Part shown: in pieces, positions 8,469 to 17,300 of the stretch
Position numbering within the stretch: position 1 is the stretch's first letter
Layout of the letters: each line of letters opens with the position of its first letter
From: Coemansia sp. RSA 1804
Lineage: Eukaryota; Kickxellomycota; Kickxellomycetes; Kickxellales; Kickxellaceae
NCBI GenBank assembly: GCA_027578815.1
Contig: JANBTH010000308.1
Span: 1-21,327, forward strand
Direction: 5' to 3'
DNA: 21,327 bases
Notes under the pieces: model-generated
What the model was told of the DNA's origin: nothing
What the model saw: the letters and a program-made list of their open reading frames with translations, nothing else
Database searches by the model: none
Position numbers and translations under genes: made by a program

Positions 8469-8693
8469 CTAACCATGTACAATGGTAAAACCCTCCATCA
8501 TCCTCGCTGCTTCCGCTATTCCTTTTTGCTTTGTTAGCTTTAATTCAAGGAATCTTCTTAGCGTGGCTTCAATAGCTTTAGCACGGTTTCCTTGTGTGTA
8601 AATTGCAGAAACATCGCGTGAATATATCTTTCCATCGTCAGAATACTTGTATTTTACAAGGGCGTTTACGTGATATAGCTTTTTATCTGGCAT
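8469..8693 (-). CDS. Hypothetical small protein (74 aa)
   Basis: Complete ORF, ATG at 8693, stop at 8469. I do not recognise the family. The translation is balanced (Lys/Arg, Asp/Glu, Tyr, Ala), unlike the Phe/Ile/Asn-rich chance frames around it. It suggests two beta strands (YHVNALVKYKYS and KIYSRDVSAIYT) followed by a helix (AKAIEATLRRFLELKL) and a second helix. No signal peptide or membrane segment. The ATG context is poor (C at -3) and the frame is open a few codons upstream to TGA, so it could also be the 3' exon or surviving tail of a larger gene. It sits between two candidate decayed ORFs. Confidence 0.45.
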   Translation of the reverse strand: MPDKKLYHVNALVKYKYSDDGKIYSRDVSAIYTQGNRAKAIEATLRRFLELKLTKQKGIAEAARMMEGFTIVHG

Positions 8694-9249
8694 TAGATAG
8701 CGAAATACAAATATTTTTAATCAAGCATCAATAGAATAATTTATAATTTTAAAGATACAAGTGTAAGCTTTTGGCTTCCTTTATATTCTAGACTAGCAAC
8801 TGTATGACAGCATAGAATCACTATACAATAAATGTGACTGGAACATTTAATACTAAATTGCTAATAAGAAACATAATTGCAATTTAAAGTATTAATTAAC
8901 CAAAAATAGGCTTAATTAAAGGCATTTAGCCATTAAGAGTAATACAGTATCTTTTGGAATAAACTGTTTCTAGTGGCTAAACTTCCAATGTTGTCGATTT
9001 TTGGTGTTAATTACCGTTAAAACATATTGTACATTTTTAAACAATTTTAGACTAGATATTACACACGTATGGTTTTTCATAACAACTAAAATAGTGAATA
9101 TCAATAAAATATGTGTATTTAATAGTTTTGCTATGACAGCAGTATTTATCACAAAAAATTTATTATTTGCAACTAAAGTTTTTAATAAAAATATTCAAAG
9201 CGTAATGCTTAATACCTTACCTACTGTATATGTTTAGGGTTTCTTTTTT
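8694..9249. other. AT-rich intergenic sequence
   Basis: About 70-75% A+T. Short frames on both strands around 8970-9237 have Ile/Asn/Phe/Val-rich translations typical of chance in such sequence. No RNA gene, inverted repeat or regulatory array could be supported. Confidence 0.5.
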
Positions 9250-9993
9250 CTATTTCCTTTTTTCTTTTTTGGTTTTTTCAATTTCTTTTTCCACCTTAAA
9301 TCTTAAATTCTTTATTTTTCTTTTTAAACCAGCTATTATATCTTCGTTAGAACCACCTTGACAATTTTTTCTTTTTTAATATTCGCCGCTATTTCTTTAA
9401 TTTCATTGTCTATTTGATTACTTAGTTTCATTGTTTTCACTAATGGGTTTTACGAACATAATCAGCAGGCATTGTCTTTAAATCCTTATTTTATTTTATG
9501 TTAGGTTTTGTGTTGTTGTTTGCCAATAAATCAAGGTTGACAAGAAAACTTTGTAATGGATAGGGCACCAAATACTGGCTATTTATATTATTTTGATGGT
9601 AGGATTATCTTACAATATGCAACTTTTTTGCTAGTCGTTTAATATATGATGAAATCCAATCTTTTTATTTTTTACAAGGGCAGCTACTTTGAAAGACGGA
9701 AATTGCAAAAGAATTAAAACAACTCAAAGGCAAAAGAATTAGTAGTCTTTTAATTCTTTAGGTATATATTTTCTAATAAAGATTGGGGTAAAACTTTGCA
9801 ATCTTGTTTTGTGCTTATACACAAAACCTTGCAAATAAGTATACATTGTGTTGTGAAAATAATTTTATGATATCCGTTTCTTTATTTGCATAATATTTGT
9901 AGATATTTCGGTTGACATGAACGTGTCAGACAAGAAACGCTTTCTGTAATTCCTAGATAAGTAACTGGGTAATTCCGGGTGTATCGAATGCAT
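9250..9993 (-). pseudogene. Decayed protein-coding gene, about 250 codons, family unknown
   Basis: The - strand shows protein-like blocks in successive frames. An ATG at 9993 opens 42 codons (MHSIHPELPSYLSRNYRKRF...), then a stop and 41 more open codons. From about 9664 another frame reads DWISSYIKRLAKKLHIVR and, after a stop, SQYLVPYPLQSFLVNLDLL, then KDLKTMPADYVRKTH to TAG at 9440. A third frame gives MKLSNQIDNEIKEIAANIKK (from 9431), and a fourth a Lys/Glu-rich coiled-coil tail, GLKRKIKNLRFKVEKEIEK, ending at TAG 9250. In sequence this AT-rich, stops should be much denser, so I read it as an old gene with several stops and frameshifts. The N-terminal helices, the PYPLQSFLVNLD block and the charged tail leave a Fanzor/TnpB-like nuclease as one possibility to test; I cannot assign it. 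Introns could explain some frame changes. Confidence 0.48.
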
Positions 9994-10165
9994 TTAATTA
10001 GATTAATTGGTGTTGATACTTTATGAATAGTGCGATTGCTAAGCAGCAATGTCAATTTTGTTTAACGTTTTTACAACTAAATAACAACTCTAGTTATTTT
10101 CTTTTACCCTTTTTAGCTTTTTATCTATTATTTAAGATACCTCCTTTTTAATACAATTGTTTCTG

Positions 10166-11782
10166 ATGATTCGTATAAACGACCTCGACCCTCGAGTCCT
10201 CTATCATATTCTCTGTTCTGCAACTAGTGGTCCAGCAAAAGATATCGATGTGTGGAAACGAAAGCTCACTTTTCTTCATGTGTGCAGAAAGTGGTATGAT
10301 TTGCTTAGAAGCAACGTGTTTTCTGAAGGATTCATCTATGTCTACTCGAAAAAGATTGCAAATAATCGAAACAACAACTTGGATAGCTGTGTTTACTACG
10401 CAGATGATAATATTGTTTGCAGATCCAACCTAGGAATAATCACCGAACAAGACGAGTATAACTGCGACAGCATGTCCAGATTAATTATTTATACTGACTA
10501 TGGCTTAGACATTGGCTTATATGGCCAGGTTTTAAAGGGGATTATGATGCTTGGAGTTGGGTTCTGGCTGAGCTTGACATCATTGAGTATTGAGGTTAAC
10601 AATACTTTTCGCTACCAGCATGGCCCCAATGAGCTTAAGCCAGAGTGTCTTGCACTGTTGGTTTCAAAGCACATTCATGATTTTCACAACAGAATACCAA
10701 ATATAACACACATGGAGCTTAATTGCTTTGGTGACAAAGTTCTAGGACCGGCGCTTTTTCTTCTTGTTGACAACTACGTAGCCAGCTTAAAGCATCTACG
10801 CATTAGATGCTTAATTAAATCTCCGCTGCCACAATTTTCAAACAAGTTAACATCTATTTCGCTCAACCTTAGCAGCTATGGATATCAAAACCCTACCTTT
10901 TATGCAAGGACGCTTCAGCATATTGAATTACGTCTATTGTCCAGCAGCAAGTTTTCATGGTGGATATTTCATGACTTTACAACTCCTGGCCGCATAGAGT
11001 TTTTAGACCTAAAAACTCTCAAACTTTTGTATGCCAGACAGACAGATGATGAGAGGGCACTTTCGAAAAAGCACTCAAGCCAGGCTAGACCGTACGGATC
11101 GCATATACTCCAATTTCCAAAGGTAACAAGTCTATCTTTAATTGATCTTCCCGTGGATTGCGATGTGCTGTTCACCGATACGATGCCTACATATCTGGAA
11201 CAATTGCTTGTCTCAGGCGATCATCATTCAGTTGTTGCTACTAGCAGACTACGATTTACAAGTGTTAACAGAATGGAGATTAATGTAACGGGAAAAGAAG
11301 CACCTGGCGACGATTTCTACAAGGCGGCAGATTATTATTTTGGATACACCACTATTGGCAGCGTGTGTAAAGCCTTTTTTAGACCACCGATCGACATTCG
11401 GCGGACTGTATCCTGGGTGAATATTACCGAACTGCGGCTATATATAATTGAATTTGAAGAGCTGTTAAGCCTTTTACCAAATCTATACAAACTTCGAGAA
11501 CTCGATATCAGCAACATTGGGTTAGGCGACGGGTTTATCCAAATTGTTCAATCGGGACTCGAGGATGAAATAAAGGGAGATTACGAGTTACTAGACACCA
11601 GACTTGACCGTCTTCTCCTGGGCCGCATTGAACCAGAAAATGATTTAAATCTTCTTGGGTTTCTCAATTATCTGCTTGCTAGAGCGACAACATTGAAGGC
11701 TGTTAAAGTAAGCCATAGGCTACATATAACGGTTGAGAAGAGTTTTTTGCCAGAAAAATTTCAAAATGTTAGATTTAGCTAG
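10166..11782 (+). CDS. F-box protein with divergent leucine-rich C-terminal region
   Basis: 538 aa from the ATG at 10166; the longer frame starts at a TTG three codons upstream. Residues 4-50 read as an F-box: INDLDPRVLYHIL, then WKRKLTFLHVCRKWYDLL, the helix that docks on Skp1 in SCF ubiquitin ligases. The remainder is an irregular series of Leu/Ile-rich strands and helices (LKHLRIRCL, ITELRLYIIEFEELLSLLPNLYKLRELDI), like degenerate leucine-rich repeats, probably binding the substrate. Single exon, with lower GC than the genes to its right, and it borders the AT-rich island. Related F-box proteins form very large, fast-evolving families in Kickxellomycotina; the substrate is unknown. Confidence 0.88.
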   Translation: MIRINDLDPRVLYHILCSATSGPAKDIDVWKRKLTFLHVCRKWYDLLRSNVFSEGFIYVYSKKIANNRNNNLDSCVYYADDNIVCRSNLGIITEQDEYNCDSMSRLIIYTDYGLDIGLYGQVLKGIMMLGVGFWLSLTSLSIEVNNTFRYQHGPNELKPECLALLVSKHIHDFHNRIPNITHMELNCFGDKVLGPALFLLVDNYVASLKHLRIRCLIKSPLPQFSNKLTSISLNLSSYGYQNPTFYARTLQHIELRLLSSSKFSWWIFHDFTTPGRIEFLDLKTLKLLYARQTDDERALSKKHSSQARPYGSHILQFPKVTSLSLIDLPVDCDVLFTDTMPTYLEQLLVSGDHHSVVATSRLRFTSVNRMEINVTGKEAPGDDFYKAADYYFGYTTIGSVCKAFFRPPIDIRRTVSWVNITELRLYIIEFEELLSLLPNLYKLRELDISNIGLGDGFIQIVQSGLEDEIKGDYELLDTRLDRLLLGRIEPENDLNLLGFLNYLLARATTLKAVKVSHRLHITVEKSFLPEKFQNVRFS

Positions 11783-12128
11783 GTGCTGTCATCTTGCTGA
11801 ATGATTCGGCTCATGTCTTCACATTCTGTGCTTCTGTTATGAATACAGCTGATTATTTCTGGCTTAATTTCGGCCCATGATTTTCGCTTTCTGCCAAGAA
11901 AAAGAAAGCCATCAGTGCAGTTGTTCTACATCTTTGTTTTCCATCAGGCTTGGCCAAGAAGTGTGTGCACGGCCAAGCAGAAGAAACAAACAAACATGCT
12001 CTTCTATTAATGTTGCTTTTCTTTGCCTTCTTTATTTTTGTTTATTGTATTTTTATACTTTTGGCCCATTTTCTGATTATCCCAGCTTTTTCCGTTCATA
12101 ATACCTGACCATAAGAAATAGACCAAGC
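11783..12128. other. Intergenic: F-box 3' flank and LITAF promoter
   Basis: 346 bp between two + strand genes. Pyrimidine-rich from about 12000 to 12090 (TTTT/CTTT runs), as is common just upstream of fungal starts. The LITAF ATG has A at -3 (context AGCATG). No further motif or ORF is convincing. Confidence 0.5.
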
Positions 12129-12653
12129 ATGAGCGGCAAGGAGGAGAAACAGACGAAAAGGGCGTCTGGCACCTACGTCAACGAGCCTGAACTTCTCAGC
12201 GCTGCGCCAATGTCTATGCCCGTTCCTGCGCCTATTCCCCATGGACCGATGAGAAACAGCGTTATCGTTGAGGGCGGACCAGTTAGAGATCTCCCCCCGG
12301 CCTATCACCCTCCTCAAAATACACAGGGCCAGAACCCTGGAAGCTATCCGCATGGAATCACAGGCTCTGGCCCACAACAAGCTCCTGCAGTTGGAATGAA
12401 CTACGTGCAACCAACAGGGCCGCCAATATTGGAATGTCCATATTGCAAGCGCAAGGTGCCGGTCTACATTGAGAAGAAAATGTCTGGCGGAACAATATGT
12501 CTGACCGTGACACTTTGTGTTGTTTTTTGGCCTGTTGCACTTATACCACTTCTAAGCGACTCTTTCAAGAACGACTTTTACCATTGCAGCGTGTGCCATT
12601 CCAAGCTGGGAAAGACAAAAGAGCTGGGTTCGCAAGTTGTCTACACTCAGTAA
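12129..12653 (+). CDS. LITAF-domain (SIMPLE-like) endosomal membrane protein
   Basis: 174 aa. The N-terminal 95 residues are Pro/Gly-rich and disordered, with PPAY at 56-59, a PPxY motif that recruits WW domains of Nedd4/Rsp5-type ubiquitin ligases. The C-terminal LITAF domain (about 99-162) has the zinc-binding pairs CPYC (C103, C106) and CSVC (C153, C156). They flank a hydrophobic stretch (GTICLTVTLCVVFWPVALIPLL) that inserts monotopically into the cytosolic face of endosomal or lysosomal membranes. In animals LITAF/SIMPLE and CDIP act in endosome-lysosome sorting and interact with Nedd4 and ESCRT factors; a comparable role here is inferred. The length and layout fit the family. It is convergent with the spliced gene at 12885-13448, with 231 bp between stops. 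Confidence 0.94.
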   Translation: MSGKEEKQTKRASGTYVNEPELLSAAPMSMPVPAPIPHGPMRNSVIVEGGPVRDLPPAYHPPQNTQGQNPGSYPHGITGSGPQQAPAVGMNYVQPTGPPILECPYCKRKVPVYIEKKMSGGTICLTVTLCVVFWPVALIPLLSDSFKNDFYHCSVCHSKLGKTKELGSQVVYTQ

Positions 12654-12884
12654 CGTGTGCAATAACCGCTCCATATCTTTTTTCATATCTTTTTACTGTA
12701 GCACTCTATTGCCTTTGTGCCCAGCTAATATGCTGCCAACTTTTCACAGACAGCCTTTCAAACATAGCAACCGACAAGAATAAACCACATAGTTTCATGA
12801 CCGATTTCTGGCATATATATTTCTACAAACGTATACTAATGTATGGTATGACTAGCCAAGTTCAATTGGCTTCCAAACTTCATG

Positions 12885-13448
12885 CTACTTTGCAGAAATC
12901 TGTAGCACCGACGGTAGTATTATTGGGTTGTTTGCATCAAATGGCTCAGCAACAAGGATCAGAACACCCTTTGCTGGCCGCAATCCTTTGTACGCGAACT
13001 GGCCTACTTCTTGCACGATGCCAGCACTACAGTCGCCGCCTTCGTCCTCTGTTTCCTTCTCCTCCTTAACAACCAGCTCCTGCACCAGTACCTGCATACT
13101 GGTGTCAGCTTGGACAACATAGTACGCCGCTTGAAATGCACCTACGTTTTGGTTATATCGAAGCAATTCTTTTGACTAATTAGCATACACGTATAACCAG
13201 AATAAACTTCACAATTCCTTGTAAACAAAGTAGGGCAATAACTTACGGTTCTTAAGCTCGCTTACTGCCTTCACGCCCTGCTTGCATTCTGAAATCTTCT
13301 CACTGAGTGCCGGTCTTATTCCTTGGAGGATCTCTTGAAATATTGCGTCTGTAAACCACTTTATATTTTGTTCCTGGATGTATATATGGACGCACAGACA
13401 CGAATGTTTTGAGATTCTCAGGATGCGCTCTTGTTTGGAGAATAGCAT
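12885..13448 (-). CDS. Unrecognised protein, two exons (join 13448..13247, 13168..12885)
   Basis: Two open frames are joined by a clear intron. Exon 1 (ATG 13448) ends ...SELKN plus one base; exon 2 resumes in frame as QLLRYNQNVGAFQAAYYVV and ends at TAG 12885, giving 161 aa. Without splicing, exon 1 runs into a stop about 12 codons later. Exon 1 has an amphipathic helical segment (WFTDAIFQEILQGIRPALSE). Exon 2 has an acidic patch (KEEKETEDEGGD) and ends PSVLQISAK. No signal peptide or membrane helix. The true N-terminus may lie further upstream: a pyrimidine-rich TTTTCTAG directly precedes the chosen ATG and looks like another 3' splice site, but I could not find a convincing first exon. I do not recognise the family. 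It lies upstream of the convergent LITAF gene and 229 bp from the DIM1 stop. Confidence 0.68.
13169..13246 (-). other. Spliceosomal intron, 78 bp
   Basis: Donor GTAAGT (13246-13241, - strand), branch-like CTAAT at 13183-13179 and acceptor CAAAAG ending at 13169. The branch adenosine lies about 11 nt from the acceptor. Removal fuses two open frames in phase. It is the only intron I could place with confidence in the window. Confidence 0.75.
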
Positions 13449-13677
13449 TGCTAGAAAATAATAAATATATGCTTTCAAAGTACAAATTTGCTGCAACAAG
13501 CAATGGCACACGACAGCCTCCAATCTAGTGAAGAGCAGAATATAGTCAATTGACTTTAGTACACATATAGCATTTTGTAATATTTATGGCACCATCCACG
13601 TACCACTAGCAAGTTCTTTTTTACATTTTATTCAAAAACACATGTAATACAGAATAATAATGCCAGACAAATCATTT

Positions 13678-14106
13678 CTAGTACTTGTATTTTGTCGAAT
13701 AGTCCTTGACCGAAAGTACCAGCCCCTTTCCTTTTCTCGCGCCGCGAAAGACAACCTCAATCATATCAATCAGCTCCTGTGGATCCTCAATCGCCCAGTT
13801 GACCTTGTTGTTATTCCCCGTGCCAAGATCAATCATCATATGCTTGTTTCGGAAAAAGAACATGGTTGTGCATGGGTCGTATAGCTCGTACATGGTGTTG
13901 AAGTCGGGAACCTCTGAAATGTCAACCAGATATATGACCGCAAAGTTCTTGACCTTCTCCGCTACCTCGTACAATGTCTCGTCCATTATCATACACTGTG
14001 GATCCCAATCGTGGCCAAAACGCATCACCACAACGCGCTCCTCTTCCGAGAGAATGGCCATGTCCACTTGCCACCCATTTGTGAGGTGGGGTAAAAAGTA
14101 GGACAT
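13678..14106 (-). CDS. DIM1: Dim1/Dib1 (TXNL4A) U5 snRNP thioredoxin-fold protein
   Basis: Essential small protein of the U4/U6.U5 tri-snRNP; it sits near the 5' splice site and leaves before spliceosome activation. 142 aa, the usual length of the family. The whole sequence matches: MSYFLPHLTNGWQVDMAI start, VVMRFGHDWDPQCMIMDE (27-43; where thioredoxin would have CxxC only C38 remains, as in Dim1), VPDFNTMYELYDPCTTMFFF (66-85), LGTGNNNKVNWA (94-105) and KDYSTKYKY at the end. ATG at 14106, no introns, which contrasts with intron-containing orthologues in many eukaryotes. It is codirectional with FIG4 upstream (279 bp between them), a gap of AT-rich sequence where I see no ORF or RNA gene. Confidence 0.98.
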   Translation of the reverse strand: MSYFLPHLTNGWQVDMAILSEEERVVVMRFGHDWDPQCMIMDETLYEVAEKVKNFAVIYLVDISEVPDFNTMYELYDPCTTMFFFRNKHMMIDLGTGNNNKVNWAIEDPQELIDMIEVVFRGARKGKGLVLSVKDYSTKYKY

Positions 14107-14385
14107 TGCTTGTTGAGAACCGACTACACTAGGCTATAAATGTACAAGAAACACAAACACAAGGTATGCGTATATGCAAAACCCAGTAGTCAACCGCTGT
14201 AAGGAAGTAATAAGATTATTAGGAAAAGCATAAACGTTGACGTTTTTAAAATCATCCCTGTCTAGAAAAGTTATTTTAGTAATTAGCATTTGTAATTAAC
14301 ACGAATAATATACTAAATGTCACGTTTATGGGGTAGCAAGCAGAAAAGCGTGATTAGGGTTAAGAAGCATATGCAAAACAAATAG

Positions 14386-17300
14386 CTAGCCGCTAAACGC
14401 CTGACGCATTTTAACAAAGTTCTCATATATCTTCAAGTCCGCCGCAGTTACGCGTGGCTCTGGCACTAGCGTATCATTGCTGGAGCCAAGACCGCCACTG
14501 ACGGCGGGGGTTGAGAAACGAGACGTGGCAAGATTGCTGAGATCCAAGGACCGGCTTCTGTCGTGACGTTGCAGCCGGTTGGAACTGTAGGTTTGGCTCT
14601 GCAAGAAATCGAGTCTATCCTTGCTGCTAAGAAATTCCCTTGCCGCTGTCGGATGAGCAGAAGAGCGACTTCCGAGCGTATATGCACTTTCAATCGACCC
14701 TGGTGCACCGTTCTGCGACCACAGTCCCCAAAGAGATCCACGCTCATTGGATGAGGTGTTGGATCGGTGGCGAGCAAACTGCTGTCTGCTACCGCCGCTA
14801 TCACCGCTGCTTCCGCTGTTGGGTGGCATCGAATCAAACGACGAAAACAAGCGGTTGGAATAGCTGCGGGATGTTATTGCGGGCAACTGTGCGTGCGGCA
14901 TCTGCAATATTCTTCTTGGTACTGGGGTACCCAGTCGCTGTTCTGCATCGCCATGCAGCAAATAGTCGGTGTCCAAGACCGAGTTTATCTTTAGCGACTC
15001 AATAGCAGCACTGGTCTGCCTCCTGATTCCAGTAGGAAACGCCCCATCTTGCTGCGTGCTGTTATGCACCATCCACCCAGAGAGGTTGTCGGATAGCGCA
15101 TTATCCTGGTTCCGTTTTACATAGTCGCTGTAGAGTATATCTGAGGATGGCACAATCCACCTCTTTAAATCGTCAAATTGATGCACATACTTTTCATACT
15201 CCTCCAGCTCCGTCTGGCTGACACTGGGCTCTTGCAGTGCAGATGTGACACCATCAGTCGTCCATCCACCAATTTTCAACGGCCGGAACACCTGTGGTGT
15301 CTCCTCTTTCTCGCATACCTTGTTGTATATCTCTTCCCTTGACACCTGCGTTGGATCTGTGTACTCTTCGAGTTCTGATTTAAGCCACTTGGGCTTCTGC
15401 TGCCCATGCCGACGCACTCTAGTGCCAGAAGACTTTCGTTCTCTGGCGCCTCGATCAGAAAATGGGCTTGGTATTTTCTGGATGTCGGTACCAGGGTGCA
15501 GGGACACGGAGCTGTTAAGGGTGCCAATGAACATGCTGTCGAACGAAGAGTACTCGTGCGGCCGATAGTACTCATTCCAGTGGGCATCGAGCTCGTTTTG
15601 ATTAGCGTGTTTTGCAACACCAGTACGCGGACTATGTGTGCACACGTTGCATGGGTTTGACTCTTCGTTCTTAGAGCTTCTACTGTTCATGGCATTCTCA
15701 TCGCAGGCGTTGCTTGTCTGGCTGCTGCTCTCGTCACCATCATCATAATCGCTCCCCAACGTCGTCCACCACCTTCTAAACACAGGCTTACCCACTTGGT
15801 TTGGCCTGTTGACAGCTGCTTCTGTTCCATTCAAGTCAGCGTCCAAGACACCGTCATCTCTCTCGCTATCGCCAAGCTCTGCGGCAGTGCTGTTGTCTAC
15901 TGGTTGTCTGGCATTGCTGCAGCATTCTGGCAGTAAGCACTTTTCTACAAAGTGAGTGATGGCCTCCTGCCGCTCCATGTCCAGCAGCGAATTCGAGTAG
16001 TATCTACGCAAAGATTCGACAATGTCACGGGAATGGCTACGCCAGTTCGTATTCCGCCGGTACGTCTGCACCGTGTTGACTAGATGGGAGCCGCCATACT
16101 GGAGCGCTATTGTGTTGCCCAGATCGTGGTACATTTCCTCAATAATCATCGCAGCATCGGTGTTGAAAGAAAGAAAGGGCTCGTCGATCTGACCCAGCTC
16201 AAACAGCTGGTGAGCCAGCGCAACCTTGCCAATGATGCTCTGTGCGGCGTTAGTGCGATCCAGACAGTCGATACAGTTGCTGCGCACAACGCCCGTTTGT
16301 TTACGCAGCTGAGTGCGCAAGGGCCGGGTGTCGCCAGCACTGCGTCGTTTGAGGTAGTTTGAGTACAGCTCACTTCCATTGTGGAAAACACCAGTCAGTG
16401 TCAGCGTTTCCTCAGCAATAACCTCCAGTATGGCCAACACATCCTCTTGGCGGTTCTTTTTAGCCCTCGACATGTCCCAGGCCAAATAGCGAATCTTTTT
16501 GCCGCGCGGCAGAAACTGGTTAAGATAGTGGAGCCCCTCGGAGAACTCCTCGCCCAGGGTTGACTCACGCTTGGCCCGCTCCTTGGTCTTGATCAGATTC
16601 AGAACGATTATTGGCGTGCCGTAGCGATGAAACAGGTTGTCAAAGTGGCGACCGGCCTCCATAAAGTACGGGTCGTGCACGTTGATGTCTATAGGCGGCT
16701 TTGGCGCAATACCTGACGTGTCTTGCGACCAGAACAGCGGGATGGAGCCACGATGCTGCACATAGGCAGTGTAGCTGGGGTTGGAGAATGGACGGCTGAA
16801 CGGCATGCTGAATGAAGTCACCTCCATCGTGTTGACAATCTGCTCGGTCTCCACGTCATTGGCCACGTATCCGGCGTCGTTGATGCCGCGCTTCAGATAC
16901 CGCACTCCGGCAAATATGCGTGACCGACGAGCAATCAGTGTTATGTACACATCGCGCCCAAATATCGACAGCCTTGACTGGTCGACGTAGCCGTGGATAA
17001 GCGCAACCGTCCAGTCAGGCGCAATGCCGACGCCCTGCGTGGCGTTGCACATCAGCTGGTAGTTCCATACAAACATCGAGTGGTAGCTCCACATACTGTC
17101 TGTGCTGGCGCATCCATCATCAAACCTGGCTTTGTTGCTCTTTGGACAGTCGCAGCATCGAGATGTCTTGCTCATTTGCACATTCCGCTGGAGCGAATGC
17201 GTGATGTCGTACGTGTGGCTGTAGTAAAAGTTCTTTGTCAGGTCGACGTTTTTAAAGCGAGATATGCACTTTTCTTCGGCATCAGAGCGCTCGGGCTTGT

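Noticed and set aside
9000..9085. A - strand frame reading YEKPYVCNI and, further on, KCTICFNGN, like decayed C2H2 fingers
   Set aside because: Four stops in about 38 codons, and no His pair at the right spacing; too little to support a zinc-finger relic.
9001..9237. 78-codon + strand ORF in the AT-rich island
   Set aside because: Phe/Ile/Asn/Val-rich translation typical of chance in AT-rich DNA, overlapped by a similar antisense frame; no motif.
13209..13523. Unspliced 105-codon reading of the gene at 12885-13448
   Set aside because: It starts at TTG, reads through a splice-acceptor-like sequence and continues past a perfect GTAAGT donor to an early stop; the spliced model is better.
14351..14362. 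Single TTAGGGTT, considered as telomere-like sequence
   Set aside because: Only one unit, located between DIM1 and FIG4 coding regions; no array.
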